A stretch of DNA of 64,000 bases, taken from positions 7,954 to 71,953 of the forward strand of contig JBGAIL010000001.1 in assembly GCA_044225565.1 (NCBI GenBank), given 5' to 3'. The number at the start of each line of letters is the position of its first letter. Within the stretch, counting starts at the first letter, position 1. The notes beneath the pieces are model-generated. The model was not told the DNA's origin and did not search any database. It worked only from the letters and a program-made list of their open reading frames with translations. The translations under genes and the position numbers were made by a program. Positions 45,336 to 53,793 of the stretch are shown here, piece after piece. Source of the DNA: CAVXAE01 sp044225565 (GTDB taxonomy: Bacteria > Pseudomonadota > Gammaproteobacteria > Steroidobacterales > Steroidobacteraceae).

Positions 45336-46829
45336 ATGGCGACTCCCACGATCTCCTGGCACGAGCGCGCGAAGGCCGTGCGGTTTCCGACGCACGCGTT
45401 CATCGGCGGCCGTTCCGTCGAGGCAGCTTCGGGCGCCGCGTTCGACTCCATCAACCCGGCCACCGGCAAGATCCTCGCGAAAGTCGCGGCCTGCGATGCG
45501 CCGGACATCGACCGCGCCGTCGCCTCCGCGCGCGAAGCCTTCCGCAAAGGCGTGTGGTCAGGCCAGCCGCCGGCGAAGCGCAAGCGGGTGCTGCAGAAGT
45601 TCGCGGAGCTCATCCTGCAGCACAAGGAAGAGCTTGCGCTGCTCGAGACGCTGGACATGGGCAAGCCCATCGGCGACAGCCTGAGCGTCGACATACCGGC
45701 CACGGCGCGCTGCATCCAGTGGTACGCGGAAGCCATCGACAAGATTTACGACGAGGTCGCGCCGACGGGTCGTGATGCGCTGGCGCTGGTCACTCGCGAG
45801 CCCATGGGCGTGGTCGGCGCCATCGTACCGTGGAATTTTCCGCTCATCATGGCAGCGTGGAAGATCGGTCCGGTGCTCGCGGCCGGCAACTCGCTCGTGC
45901 TCAAGCCTTCGGAAAAATCGCCGTTCAGCGCCATCCGCATCGCGCAGCTGGCCGTGGAAGCGGGCATTCCCGAAGGCGTGTTCAACGTGGTGCCCGGCTT
46001 CGGCCACACGGCGGGCAAGGCCCTGGCGCTGCACATGGATGTCGACTGCATCGCCTTCACCGGCTCCACCGCCACCGGCGGGCTCGTCATGCAGTACGCG
46101 GGCCAGTCCAACCTGAAGCGCGTCTCGCTCGAATGCGGCGGCAAGTCGCCCAACATCGTGCTCGCGGACTACGGGAATCTGGATCGCGCCGCCGCGGCTG
46201 CGGCCGGGGCCATCTTCTTCAACCAGGGAGAGATGTGCTCGGCGGGCTCGCGCCTGCTGGTGCAGGAAGGCATCAAGGACGCGCTGCTGGAGAAGGTGCA
46301 GGCCATCGGGCGGGCCATGCAGCCCGGGGATCCGCTCGATCCCGCGACGAAGCTCGGCGCCATGGTCGACGAAGTGCAGATGAAGCGCGTGCTGGACTAC
46401 ATCGATTCCGGCCGTCGCGATGGCGCCAGCGTGCGCATGGGCGGGCAGCGCGCACGCCAGGAAAGCGGCGGCTTTTTCGTGGAGCCCACCGTGTTCGACG
46501 CGGTGAAGCCGGGCATGAAGATCGCGCGCGAGGAGATCTTCGGGCCGGTTCTTTCGACGCTCACTTTCAAGACGGTGGATGAGGCCATCGAGATCGCGAA
46601 CGACGTCGTCTACGGGCTCGCCGCGGCGGTGTGGACCAGCAACGTCACCACCGCGCATCGTGTGGCCCGCGCGCTTCGCGCGGGCGTGGTGTACGTGAAC
46701 TGCTACGACGCGGACGACATCACCGTGCCCTTCGGCGGCTTCAAACAGTCCGGTTTCGGGCGCGACAAGTCGCTGCACGCCTTCGACAAGTACACGGAGC
46801 TCAAGACCACCTGGCTCGACCTGTCGTGA
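45336..46829 (+). CDS. aldehyde dehydrogenase, PuuC-like
   Basis: A 497-residue NAD(P)-dependent aldehyde dehydrogenase. Catalytic Cys301 lies in NQGEMCSAGSRL, the general base Glu in RVSLECGGKSPNIV, and the nucleotide-binding region is FTGSTATGG. The overall pattern (VVGAIVPWNFPLIMAAWKIG; VNCYDADDITVPFGG) is closest to gamma-glutamyl-gamma-aminobutyraldehyde dehydrogenase. PuuA, PuuB and PuuD homologues occur at 60-64 kb, which supports this role, but betaine-aldehyde or other substrates are possible. Five bases separate it from the M16 gene, so it may share that transcript. Confidence 0.88.
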   Translation: MATPTISWHERAKAVRFPTHAFIGGRSVEAASGAAFDSINPATGKILAKVAACDAPDIDRAVASAREAFRKGVWSGQPPAKRKRVLQKFAELILQHKEELALLETLDMGKPIGDSLSVDIPATARCIQWYAEAIDKIYDEVAPTGRDALALVTREPMGVVGAIVPWNFPLIMAAWKIGPVLAAGNSLVLKPSEKSPFSAIRIAQLAVEAGIPEGVFNVVPGFGHTAGKALALHMDVDCIAFTGSTATGGLVMQYAGQSNLKRVSLECGGKSPNIVLADYGNLDRAAAAAAGAIFFNQGEMCSAGSRLLVQEGIKDALLEKVQAIGRAMQPGDPLDPATKLGAMVDEVQMKRVLDYIDSGRRDGASVRMGGQRARQESGGFFVEPTVFDAVKPGMKIAREEIFGPVLSTLTFKTVDEAIEIANDVVYGLAAAVWTSNVTTAHRVARALRAGVVYVNCYDADDITVPFGGFKQSGFGRDKSLHAFDKYTELKTTWLDLS

Positions 46830-46869
46830 GCCCGGGTGTCGGTCGATTCCTTTCGCAACCGCGCTTTCC

Positions 46870-49182
46870 GTGAGCGAAGAGCCGCTGCACTTCCTGGCGA
46901 GCGCGCCGCGCGGCCTGGCTGATCTGCTCGGGCGCGAGCTTGCCGCCTTCGGCGCCGAGGAGATCCGCGAGCGGGCGACGGACGTCACTTTCACCGGGTC
47001 TCTCGAGACGGCGTATCGCGCATGCCTCGAGTCGCGCGTCGCCAATCGCGTGTACCTGCATCTTTCGACGTTCGAGGCGGTTGACGCGGAGCAACTCTAC
47101 CGGCAGGCGCGGCTTGTGGACTGGGCCGCGCATCTCGCGCCGGGCGCGACTCTAGCCTGCGATTTCAGCGGCCGGCATCCTTCCATCACGCACACGCATT
47201 TCGGCGCGCTGAAGCTGAAGGACGCCATCGTCGATTCGCTGCGCGAGAGCGCAGGTGCGCGGCCGGACATCGAGCGCGAGCAGCCGGACGTTCGCGTGCA
47301 TGCGCATGCGAACAATACGCGCGTCACGCTGGCGCTCGATCTGTCGGGGGAAAGCCTGCATCGGCGAGGCTATCGGGGCGCGGCAGGCGAGGCGCCGTTG
47401 AAGGAGAACGTGGCGGCGGGAATCCTGTTGCGGTCGGGATGGCCGCAGCTGGCGGCTAACGGCTCGCAGTTCCTGGATCCGATGTGCGGCGCCGGGACGT
47501 TGCCCATCGAAGCAGCGATGATCGCAGCGGACATGGCGCCCGGGCTCGGGCGCAACTATTTCGGCTTTCTCGGCTGGCGCGGCCACGATGCATCGCTGTG
47601 GCGCCGTGTCCGTGAAGCCGCGGCTGCGCGTGTGAAGCCGCCGGCATCATCGATTCGCGGGCAGGACAAGGATGCCGCTGCCATCCGCATGGCACGCGCG
47701 AATGCCGAGCGCGCGCGGGTTGGCTCCTTCGTGCAGTTTGAAGTGCGCTCGGTGCGTGACTCCGCGCCAGTGGCGAGGTCGTCCGGGGGCGCAGCGCCTG
47801 ACGAGGCAGCCGGGTCGCTCAGCGACGCGAATGGGGTCATGCCTGGCCTCATCTGCGTCAACCCTCCTTACGGCGTGCGCCTCGAGGATCACGAAGCGGC
47901 TCGCGCCGTGCACCGCGAGCTCGGTGAGGTGTTGCGCGAGAGCTTCCAGGGCTGGGAGGCTGCCGTGTTGACGGGTGCGCCCGATCTCGGCCTGGAGCTG
48001 GGAGTTCGTGCGCGCCGCTCGCACACCGACTGGACCGGCGCGATCGAGTGCCGCCTGATTCGTCTCGAAATCGAGTCGGAGAAGTTCCGCTCACTGCCCC
48101 GCCCTCGAGGCGCCGCGAGAATCGACGCGAGCCTCAAGGAATCTGCCGGTGCGAAGATGTTCGGCAACCGCCTGGCCAAGAATCTGAAGCGGCTGCAAGG
48201 CTGGGCTCGCAAGAGCGGCGTGAGCTGCTACCGGCTCTACGATGCGGACATGCCCGAGTACGCCTTCGCCATCGATCTCTACAGGGCGCTCGATCCGCGC
48301 CCCGCGCTGGAATCCGCCGCCCGCGCCTCGCGCCAGCCTCCGGCAGCGCCATCGGAAGCCGCTACGCTCGACTGGCTCTACGTCCAGGAATACGCGGCGC
48401 CCGACAGCATCGAAGAAGAAGCCGTGCGTCGCCGCCGCAACGAAGCGTTCTCCGTCCTCACGGACGTCACCGGCGTCCCCGAGGAGCGCGTCCGCATTCG
48501 CACGCGTCGCCAGCAAAAAGGCCGCGAGCAGTACGAGAAGCTCAACCGCCAGCACGAGTTCCACGTCGTGGAGGAGGGCGGCCTGAAGTTCGAGGTGAAT
48601 TTCGACGACTACCTCGATACCGGCATCTTTCTGGATCACCGCGCCACGCGCGCCAGGGTGCGCGCCGCCGCAGCGGGCAAGCGCGTGCTCAATTTGTTTG
48701 CCTACACGTCCACCGTCTCGGTGTACGCCGCTGCAGGCGATGCGCGCTCCACGGTCTCGGTGGACCTCTCGAATACTTATCTGGACTGGGCGCAGCGCAA
48801 CTTCCAGCTGAACGGCTTCGGCAGCGGCACCAATGCCCTCGTTCAGGCGGACTGCCGTGCCTGGCTCGCAGAAGCCGCGGGTGGCGGCGAGCGCTATGAC
48901 CTCATCTTCCTCGACCCGCCCACGTTCTCGAACTCCAAGCGCATGGAAGGCGTGCTCGACGTCCGCCGCGACCATCCGGCGCTCATCGAGTCCTGTGCGC
49001 GCCTGCTCTCACCCGAAGGCCTGCTCGTATTTTCCACCAACGCGCAGAAGTTCAGGATCGACGCAAGCCTCATGCAGCGCTTCGCCGTGAAGGACATCTC
49101 CGTGGAGACGATTCCCGTCGACTTCGAACGGAATCCCCGTATCCACCGCTGCTACGAGATCCGCGCCGCATCCGCTCAGTGA
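46870..49182 (+). CDS. rlmL: bifunctional 23S rRNA methyltransferase RlmKL
   Basis: A 770-residue fusion. The N-terminal half contains THUMP and the RlmL domain (m2G2445), with SAM site LDPMCGAGTLPIEAAMIA and catalytic NPPYGVRLED. The C-terminal half is the RlmK domain (m7G2069), with GKRVLNLFAYTSTVSVYAAA and LIFLDPPTFSNSKRM. The fusion is characteristic of gammaproteobacteria. GTG 46870 is the start; an acidic, Ala-rich insertion at about residues 295-325 (SGGAAPDEAAGSLSDANG) is longer than usual. Its stop overlaps the convergent FecR gene by seven bases. Confidence 0.96.
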   Translation: MSEEPLHFLASAPRGLADLLGRELAAFGAEEIRERATDVTFTGSLETAYRACLESRVANRVYLHLSTFEAVDAEQLYRQARLVDWAAHLAPGATLACDFSGRHPSITHTHFGALKLKDAIVDSLRESAGARPDIEREQPDVRVHAHANNTRVTLALDLSGESLHRRGYRGAAGEAPLKENVAAGILLRSGWPQLAANGSQFLDPMCGAGTLPIEAAMIAADMAPGLGRNYFGFLGWRGHDASLWRRVREAAAARVKPPASSIRGQDKDAAAIRMARANAERARVGSFVQFEVRSVRDSAPVARSSGGAAPDEAAGSLSDANGVMPGLICVNPPYGVRLEDHEAARAVHRELGEVLRESFQGWEAAVLTGAPDLGLELGVRARRSHTDWTGAIECRLIRLEIESEKFRSLPRPRGAARIDASLKESAGAKMFGNRLAKNLKRLQGWARKSGVSCYRLYDADMPEYAFAIDLYRALDPRPALESAARASRQPPAAPSEAATLDWLYVQEYAAPDSIEEEAVRRRRNEAFSVLTDVTGVPEERVRIRTRRQQKGREQYEKLNRQHEFHVVEEGGLKFEVNFDDYLDTGIFLDHRATRARVRAAAAGKRVLNLFAYTSTVSVYAAAGDARSTVSVDLSNTYLDWAQRNFQLNGFGSGTNALVQADCRAWLAEAAGGGERYDLIFLDPPTFSNSKRMEGVLDVRRDHPALIESCARLLSPEGLLVFSTNAQKFRIDASLMQRFAVKDISVETIPVDFERNPRIHRCYEIRAASAQ

Positions 49183-50162
49183 GCCTGGCCCGAGGCGCTC
49201 ACGTAGACGACGCCGTCCTTCTCCCGCACCGCCAGCGAGCTGTCCCGCTCGAGGAAGATCCGGAAATATTCCGGACGGCGCGGATCGAAAGTGCCGGACA
49301 GTCGTCGCTCCTCCGACAATTCCGGCGCGATGACGAACTGGATCTCGTTGTAGCGGTTGAATTGCGCCGTCACCTCCGCGATCGGCGAATCCTCGAACAC
49401 CAGCGTCCTGCTCTTCCAGGCGACGGCCGTCGCCACTTGAGGGACGGATGCCTGGGAGAGGCGGTTCTCGCGCACTTCGCCTTCCTGGCCGGCGGAGAGC
49501 AGCAGGGATCGACCGGCCGCGAAGCCCGAGACGGGCGAGATTTTCACTGCGCCTTCGACCACGGAGACCTTCGTCGTGCCGTCGTTCCGGACATACATGT
49601 TGAACTGAGTGCCGATGGCCTGAGCGACCGCGCTGCTCGTGCGCACGCGAAACGGTCTTGTGGTATCCCGCGCCACCGTGAACAAGCCTTCCCCCTCGAG
49701 CTCGACCACGCGTTCCCGCTCGTTCATCGACACGCGCGCCTTCGAGCGCGTGTTGAGCAGCATCGAAGACCCGTCGGGCAACGTGTAGCTCATTTGTTCT
49801 CCGACCCCCGTGGCATAGCGCGGGGAAGAGAGCGCGAACCAGAGTGATCCTGCGGCGATGCACGCGAGCGAGGCGGCTGCGGCCAGCTTTGCGCCGAACT
49901 GCCATCGCTTCCGGTACGTCTCACGCTGGGACTGCGCGCGATGCTCGGCCAGCATCGCGCGCAGTCTGGCGCGTCCCGCTGGCGGAACCTCATCCACCCA
50001 CTGCGAGACGTGAGCCATGCCGAAATAGGCTCGCAGGTGCTCCGGGGAGCGCCGCAGCCAGGCCAGCCATTCCTGCTGGCTGCGCAGGTCCGCGGGCCGG
50101 TCGAGATCATCGAGGCGCACGAGCCATTCTGCGGCGTCCCGGTCGATGTCCTGTTTCTCCAT
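49176..50162 (-). CDS. FecR-family anti-sigma/signal transducer
   Basis: A 328-residue single-pass inner-membrane protein. The N-terminal cytoplasmic DUF4880-like segment (DAAEWLVRLDDLDRPADLRS) precedes a membrane helix (about 96-113, LAAAASLACIAAGSLWFAL) and the periplasmic FecR domain (YTLPDGSSMLLNTRSKARVS, PFRVRTSSAVAQAIGTQFN). A C-terminal STN-like fold closes the protein. It transmits the signal from the TonB receptor to the ECF sigma factor. The start is two bases after the sigma factor stop codon. Confidence 0.94.
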   Translation of the reverse strand: MEKQDIDRDAAEWLVRLDDLDRPADLRSQQEWLAWLRRSPEHLRAYFGMAHVSQWVDEVPPAGRARLRAMLAEHRAQSQRETYRKRWQFGAKLAAAASLACIAAGSLWFALSSPRYATGVGEQMSYTLPDGSSMLLNTRSKARVSMNERERVVELEGEGLFTVARDTTRPFRVRTSSAVAQAIGTQFNMYVRNDGTTKVSVVEGAVKISPVSGFAAGRSLLLSAGQEGEVRENRLSQASVPQVATAVAWKSRTLVFEDSPIAEVTAQFNRYNEIQFVIAPELSEERRLSGTFDPRRPEYFRIFLERDSSLAVREKDGVVYVSASGQAH

Positions 50163-50164
50163 GA

Positions 50165-50680
50165 CTACCTTTCCTGCCAGGCCTGCCTGAGGCACTGCAG
50201 CGTCCGCGCGATGTAGCGCTTCACCTGCCTCGGGGTCAGGCCGAATTCGTCGGCGATCTGCTTGTAGCTGCGCCCATCCCACTTGAAGCGCAGGAAGACT
50301 TCGCCGTGGAGGGCCGGCAGCTCGGCGAAGACCTGGGCCATGACGGCTTCTGCGGAGACGTCGAGCCCGGCGTCATGCAGCGAGGCGCCCGGGGCGTCGA
50401 GACGCTCGAGCATCTCGTGATCGTGGGCGAGCGGCTCCCGGGCGTCTTTCTGGTGGAACCGGTGCAGCTCTCCCCAGGCCAGCTTGAACAGGTAGGCCTG
50501 AGGCTCGCGCAGCACCTGCGCCGGTGGGTATTCGAGCAGCCGCAGATACACGTTGTGGACCAGGTCTTCCGCGTGAGCGGCCTTGCCGCGCGCGACTTTC
50601 GAGAAGAAGCTGCGCAGCTCCGCCCGGTAGCGCTGGTAGGCGCGGGTCACATCGAGCGGAATGGCGTTTCTGTCGTCCAC
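50165..50680 (-). CDS. ECF sigma factor, FecI-like
   Basis: A 171-residue sigma-70 family factor. Region 2 is visible in AEDLVHNVYLRLLEYPP and AYLFKLAWGELHRFHQ; region 4 in YKQIADEFGLTPRQVKRYIA. It is followed directly by FecR and is divergent from the TonB-dependent receptor gene, the classical FecI-FecR-FecA arrangement for cell-surface signalling. It should direct transcription of the receptor and perhaps the peptidases after it. Confidence 0.94.
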   Translation of the reverse strand: MDDRNAIPLDVTRAYQRYRAELRSFFSKVARGKAAHAEDLVHNVYLRLLEYPPAQVLREPQAYLFKLAWGELHRFHQKDAREPLAHDHEMLERLDAPGASLHDAGLDVSAEAVMAQVFAELPALHGEVFLRFKWDGRSYKQIADEFGLTPRQVKRYIARTLQCLRQAWQER

Positions 50681-50699
50681 GGTTGCGGATCATCCGCCT

Positions 50700-50794
50700 G
50701 TAAGACCTCGCCCGGGCAGGGCTTTGCCCCCGCGGCGAGGAAATAAATATTCCCCGGGCATTCGGGGCAAAATGGAGGTGCGCCCGGGTCTTAC
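50700..50794. promoter_or_regulatory. symmetric divergent control region of fecI-like and receptor genes
   Basis: GTAAGACC (50700-50707) and GGTCTTAC (50787-50794) form an inverted repeat around a quasi-palindromic centre GGAAATAAATATTCC (50739-50753). Each gene therefore has the same GGTCTTAC box at its side: 34 bases before the receptor ATG and 20 bases before the sigma factor ATG. CCCGGG blocks lie next to each. Confidence 0.5.
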
Positions 50795-50827
50795 GCTGCA
50801 GGACAGACCACACCATCCCGGGGACCC

Positions 50828-53776
50828 ATGAAGCCGACCTCCCGCCTTGCCCTCACTGCCCTGATGCTGGGCGCCTTTGCTTCCGCACAGGCTTCGGATG
50901 CACAGGCTGTTCGCGTGGCCGTGGCCGCGCAGCCCATCGCTGCCGCGATAAACGAGTTGTCGCTGCAAAGCGGCCTGCACATCGTGATCGACAGTCGTGC
51001 CGCCGAGGGGATCACGTCCACGCGCGTCGAAGGCGTGCTCACGGCCGAGGCGGCGCTGAAGAAGCTGCTGGAGAACACCGGCCTCGAGTTCGAGTATCTG
51101 GGCGAGAACGCGGTGGCGGTCGTGAAGAAAGGCCGGCCGACGGCGATGACGGCCGGCGGGGAGTCTGCAACGGTGCTGGCGCAGGCCGAGGCCTCTGGGG
51201 GCGCTTCGCAGCCGGACGGGTCGCGCGGGACGGAAGCCGGCGACGGCCTCGAGGAAATCGTCGTCACCGGCTCGAACATCGTCTCTTCGGTCGAAGTGGC
51301 GAAGCGGAGCGTGCCGGTGGACGTCATCACCGCCGAGGAGATCGCCAGGACCGGTGCGAGCACGCTGGCGCAGGTGCTGGCCAGCAATCCCGCCATCGCC
51401 GGCGGCGCGCTCGCCGAACAGGAGAGCGGTGGCCGGGGATACGTCAATCTCAGGGGCCTCGGCCCTCAATACACGCTCGTGCTGGTGAACGGGCGCCGCA
51501 TGTCGGCGAACGATCCGACCAACATCCTCTCCATCCCTGCCGAGGCCGTCGAGCGGGTGGAGATCCTCAAGTCGGGCGCTTCCGCCATCTACGGCTCCGA
51601 CGCGGTGGCGGGCGTCGTCAACGTCATCCTCAAATCCAGGGCCGACGGTCTGCATGCCAGCCTCATCCACGGCGACACCACCCAGGGCGGCGGACGGACC
51701 ACCGACGTGAACCTGTACGGCGGATCGCAAACCGACGATGCCAGGTTCTTTTTCCTCATCAACCACATGACGCGAGGTGAGATCCGTGCGCGCGACCGCG
51801 ATATCACCTCGACCAGCGACAAGCGCGTGTTCGGTGGCTTCGACGAGCGCAGCCAGTTCGGCAACCCCGGCCGCATCGGCGGCGTCGCGGGCCTCGGCGA
51901 TCTCATCGCGGACGGATCGCGCGTTCCGCCCGGCTCCTTTTCGCTCGATCCGGCGGACTACCGTCCCTACGATCCCGACGCCGATCTGTTCGACACCAAC
52001 GCCCTGACGGATCCCAGCGCCATCGCCGCCACCGAGCGGTTGACGGTGCTGGGCAATTTCGAGCGGGATTTCTTCGACGGCCGCGCCACGTTCTTCATGA
52101 CCGGCTTCTTCTGGAAGATGCGGGAGAAGGCGTATCTCGCGCCGGTGGGTCTTTCGTTCTCCGACCCCGACATCGGGCCGGTGCCTGCAAGCAATCCCTA
52201 CAATCCCTTCGGGCAGGACATCACCGATCTCGACTATCTGCCGCTCGAGCTCGGCCGGCGCCTGCAGGATACGCCGGCGCATACCTATCGCCTGAGTGGC
52301 GGTCTGCGCGGCGAGATCGGCGAATGGCAGCTCGAATCCGCGCTCTCGTGGTATCGCAACGAGTTCTCGAACAAGTATCCCGACAGCATCATCAAGTCCG
52401 CCCTGCGCGCTGCCGTGAATCGCACGGGCGCCGATGCGTTCAACCCGTTCTGCAACCGGTGCAACAGCGCCGAGCAGTTCGCGGGACTGCTCGCGACGGG
52501 GCGCACCGACATCGGCTTCGGCTCCGACATGGCGGATTTCCGGGCGAGCGGGCCATTGCTGCGCCTTCCCACCGGGCAGCTGCGCGCTGCCTTGGGCGCG
52601 GAATATCGTCGCGAGAATGTGTCGCTGAGCCCCGATCCGCTGACCCAGGTCGCCGGACTGGTGGGCTCCTATCCGGGCGGCGGCTACGAGTTCGCGCGCA
52701 CCATCCGCTCGCTCTTCGCCGAGTTGCAGGTGCCGCTGCTACCCGCAGCGCACGACGGCGAGAGCCCGCTCGAGCTGTCGCTGGCGGCGCGATCCGAGAA
52801 GTACAGCGACTTCGGCTCACAGACGAGTCCGCTCGCTTCGCTGCGCTATTCCCTCCTGGACGGACAGGTGACGCTGCGCACGTCCTATGCGAAGGCCTTC
52901 CTCGCGCCGTACCTGGAGCTCGCGACCTACGATTACTTCGGCACCTTCACCGATTTCCTCATCGACCCCGAGACCGGCCAGCCGGTGCAGACGCTGGTCG
53001 TGTACTCGGGCACCCCGGACATCGAGCCGGAGCGATCGACGACGAAGAACGTCGGTCTCGTCTTCACGCCGAACGCGGTGCCGGGTCTCACGATCTCGCT
53101 CGACGGCTATCGCATCGGGCAGAAGGATTTCACGGCATTCAGCCCGCAGGCCTCGCTCGATGGGACTGCGCCCGGTGTCATCAACGCGCGAGGCAACGAC
53201 GTGGGTCCCGGCGGTGAGGACCTCATCCTCACGGCCTATTTCTACAACCTGAATCATCGCGGCACCGAGGGTTACGAGGCGAGCGTCAATTACGCGCTGC
53301 CCGAGCTTGCCGCAGGCCGGTTCGAGGTCGATCTCGCCGTGTCGCGACTGGCGAAGTTCGAAGTGTTCGGCATCGTGCCCGGAGAGCTCGTGGACCTCGC
53401 CGGAAAATACGATCCCACCGCGGGCTCTTCCCGTACGCCGGCGTTGCCCCGGACGCGAGCCGCGCTGGCGCTGTCCTGGGAGCGGGGACCCTGGTCGGCT
53501 TCCTCCCACGTAAGCTTCATGTCGAGCTATCGCGAAACGGACGACAGCACGATCGGGTCATACTCGACGACCGATCTGCAGCTCGGTTATGCGCTCGGCG
53601 GCGCTTCCGGCCGGCCGGCCGAATGGCTGCCGGTGCGGGCGGCGCAGTTGAGCGTGGGCGTGGACAACGTCTTCGATCGCAAGGTGCCGTTCCTCACGGT
53701 GATCAACGACTACAACAAGTACGAGAACGACCTGCGCGGCCGGTACGTCTATGCGCGGATCGGAGTGGATTTCTAA
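50828..53776 (+). CDS. TonB-dependent receptor with N-terminal signalling (STN) domain
   Basis: A 982-residue outer-membrane receptor. Signal peptide ending AQASD, an STN/secretin-like domain (about 30-105, IAAAINELSLQSGLHIVIDS) that contacts FecR, a linker, a TonB-box-like EEIVVTG, the plug (PVDVITAEEIARTGASTLAQ; VNLRGLGPQYTLVLVNGRR) and the barrel ending RYVYARIGVDF with terminal Phe. The STN domain and the neighbouring FecI/FecR genes show that it senses its ligand as well as importing it. Downstream secreted peptidases hint at a peptide or peptidic siderophore ligand. Confidence 0.95.
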   Translation: MKPTSRLALTALMLGAFASAQASDAQAVRVAVAAQPIAAAINELSLQSGLHIVIDSRAAEGITSTRVEGVLTAEAALKKLLENTGLEFEYLGENAVAVVKKGRPTAMTAGGESATVLAQAEASGGASQPDGSRGTEAGDGLEEIVVTGSNIVSSVEVAKRSVPVDVITAEEIARTGASTLAQVLASNPAIAGGALAEQESGGRGYVNLRGLGPQYTLVLVNGRRMSANDPTNILSIPAEAVERVEILKSGASAIYGSDAVAGVVNVILKSRADGLHASLIHGDTTQGGGRTTDVNLYGGSQTDDARFFFLINHMTRGEIRARDRDITSTSDKRVFGGFDERSQFGNPGRIGGVAGLGDLIADGSRVPPGSFSLDPADYRPYDPDADLFDTNALTDPSAIAATERLTVLGNFERDFFDGRATFFMTGFFWKMREKAYLAPVGLSFSDPDIGPVPASNPYNPFGQDITDLDYLPLELGRRLQDTPAHTYRLSGGLRGEIGEWQLESALSWYRNEFSNKYPDSIIKSALRAAVNRTGADAFNPFCNRCNSAEQFAGLLATGRTDIGFGSDMADFRASGPLLRLPTGQLRAALGAEYRRENVSLSPDPLTQVAGLVGSYPGGGYEFARTIRSLFAELQVPLLPAAHDGESPLELSLAARSEKYSDFGSQTSPLASLRYSLLDGQVTLRTSYAKAFLAPYLELATYDYFGTFTDFLIDPETGQPVQTLVVYSGTPDIEPERSTTKNVGLVFTPNAVPGLTISLDGYRIGQKDFTAFSPQASLDGTAPGVINARGNDVGPGGEDLILTAYFYNLNHRGTEGYEASVNYALPELAAGRFEVDLAVSRLAKFEVFGIVPGELVDLAGKYDPTAGSSRTPALPRTRAALALSWERGPWSASSHVSFMSSYRETDDSTIGSYSTTDLQLGYALGGASGRPAEWLPVRAAQLSVGVDNVFDRKVPFLTVINDYNKYENDLRGRYVYARIGVDF

Positions 53777-53793
53777 CCGCGATCCCGGATCTC

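Noticed and set aside
50225..50245. Another REP copy (GGGGTCAGGCC) inside the ECF sigma gene
   Set aside because: It encodes the normal region-4 residues of the sigma factor and has no matching second arm.
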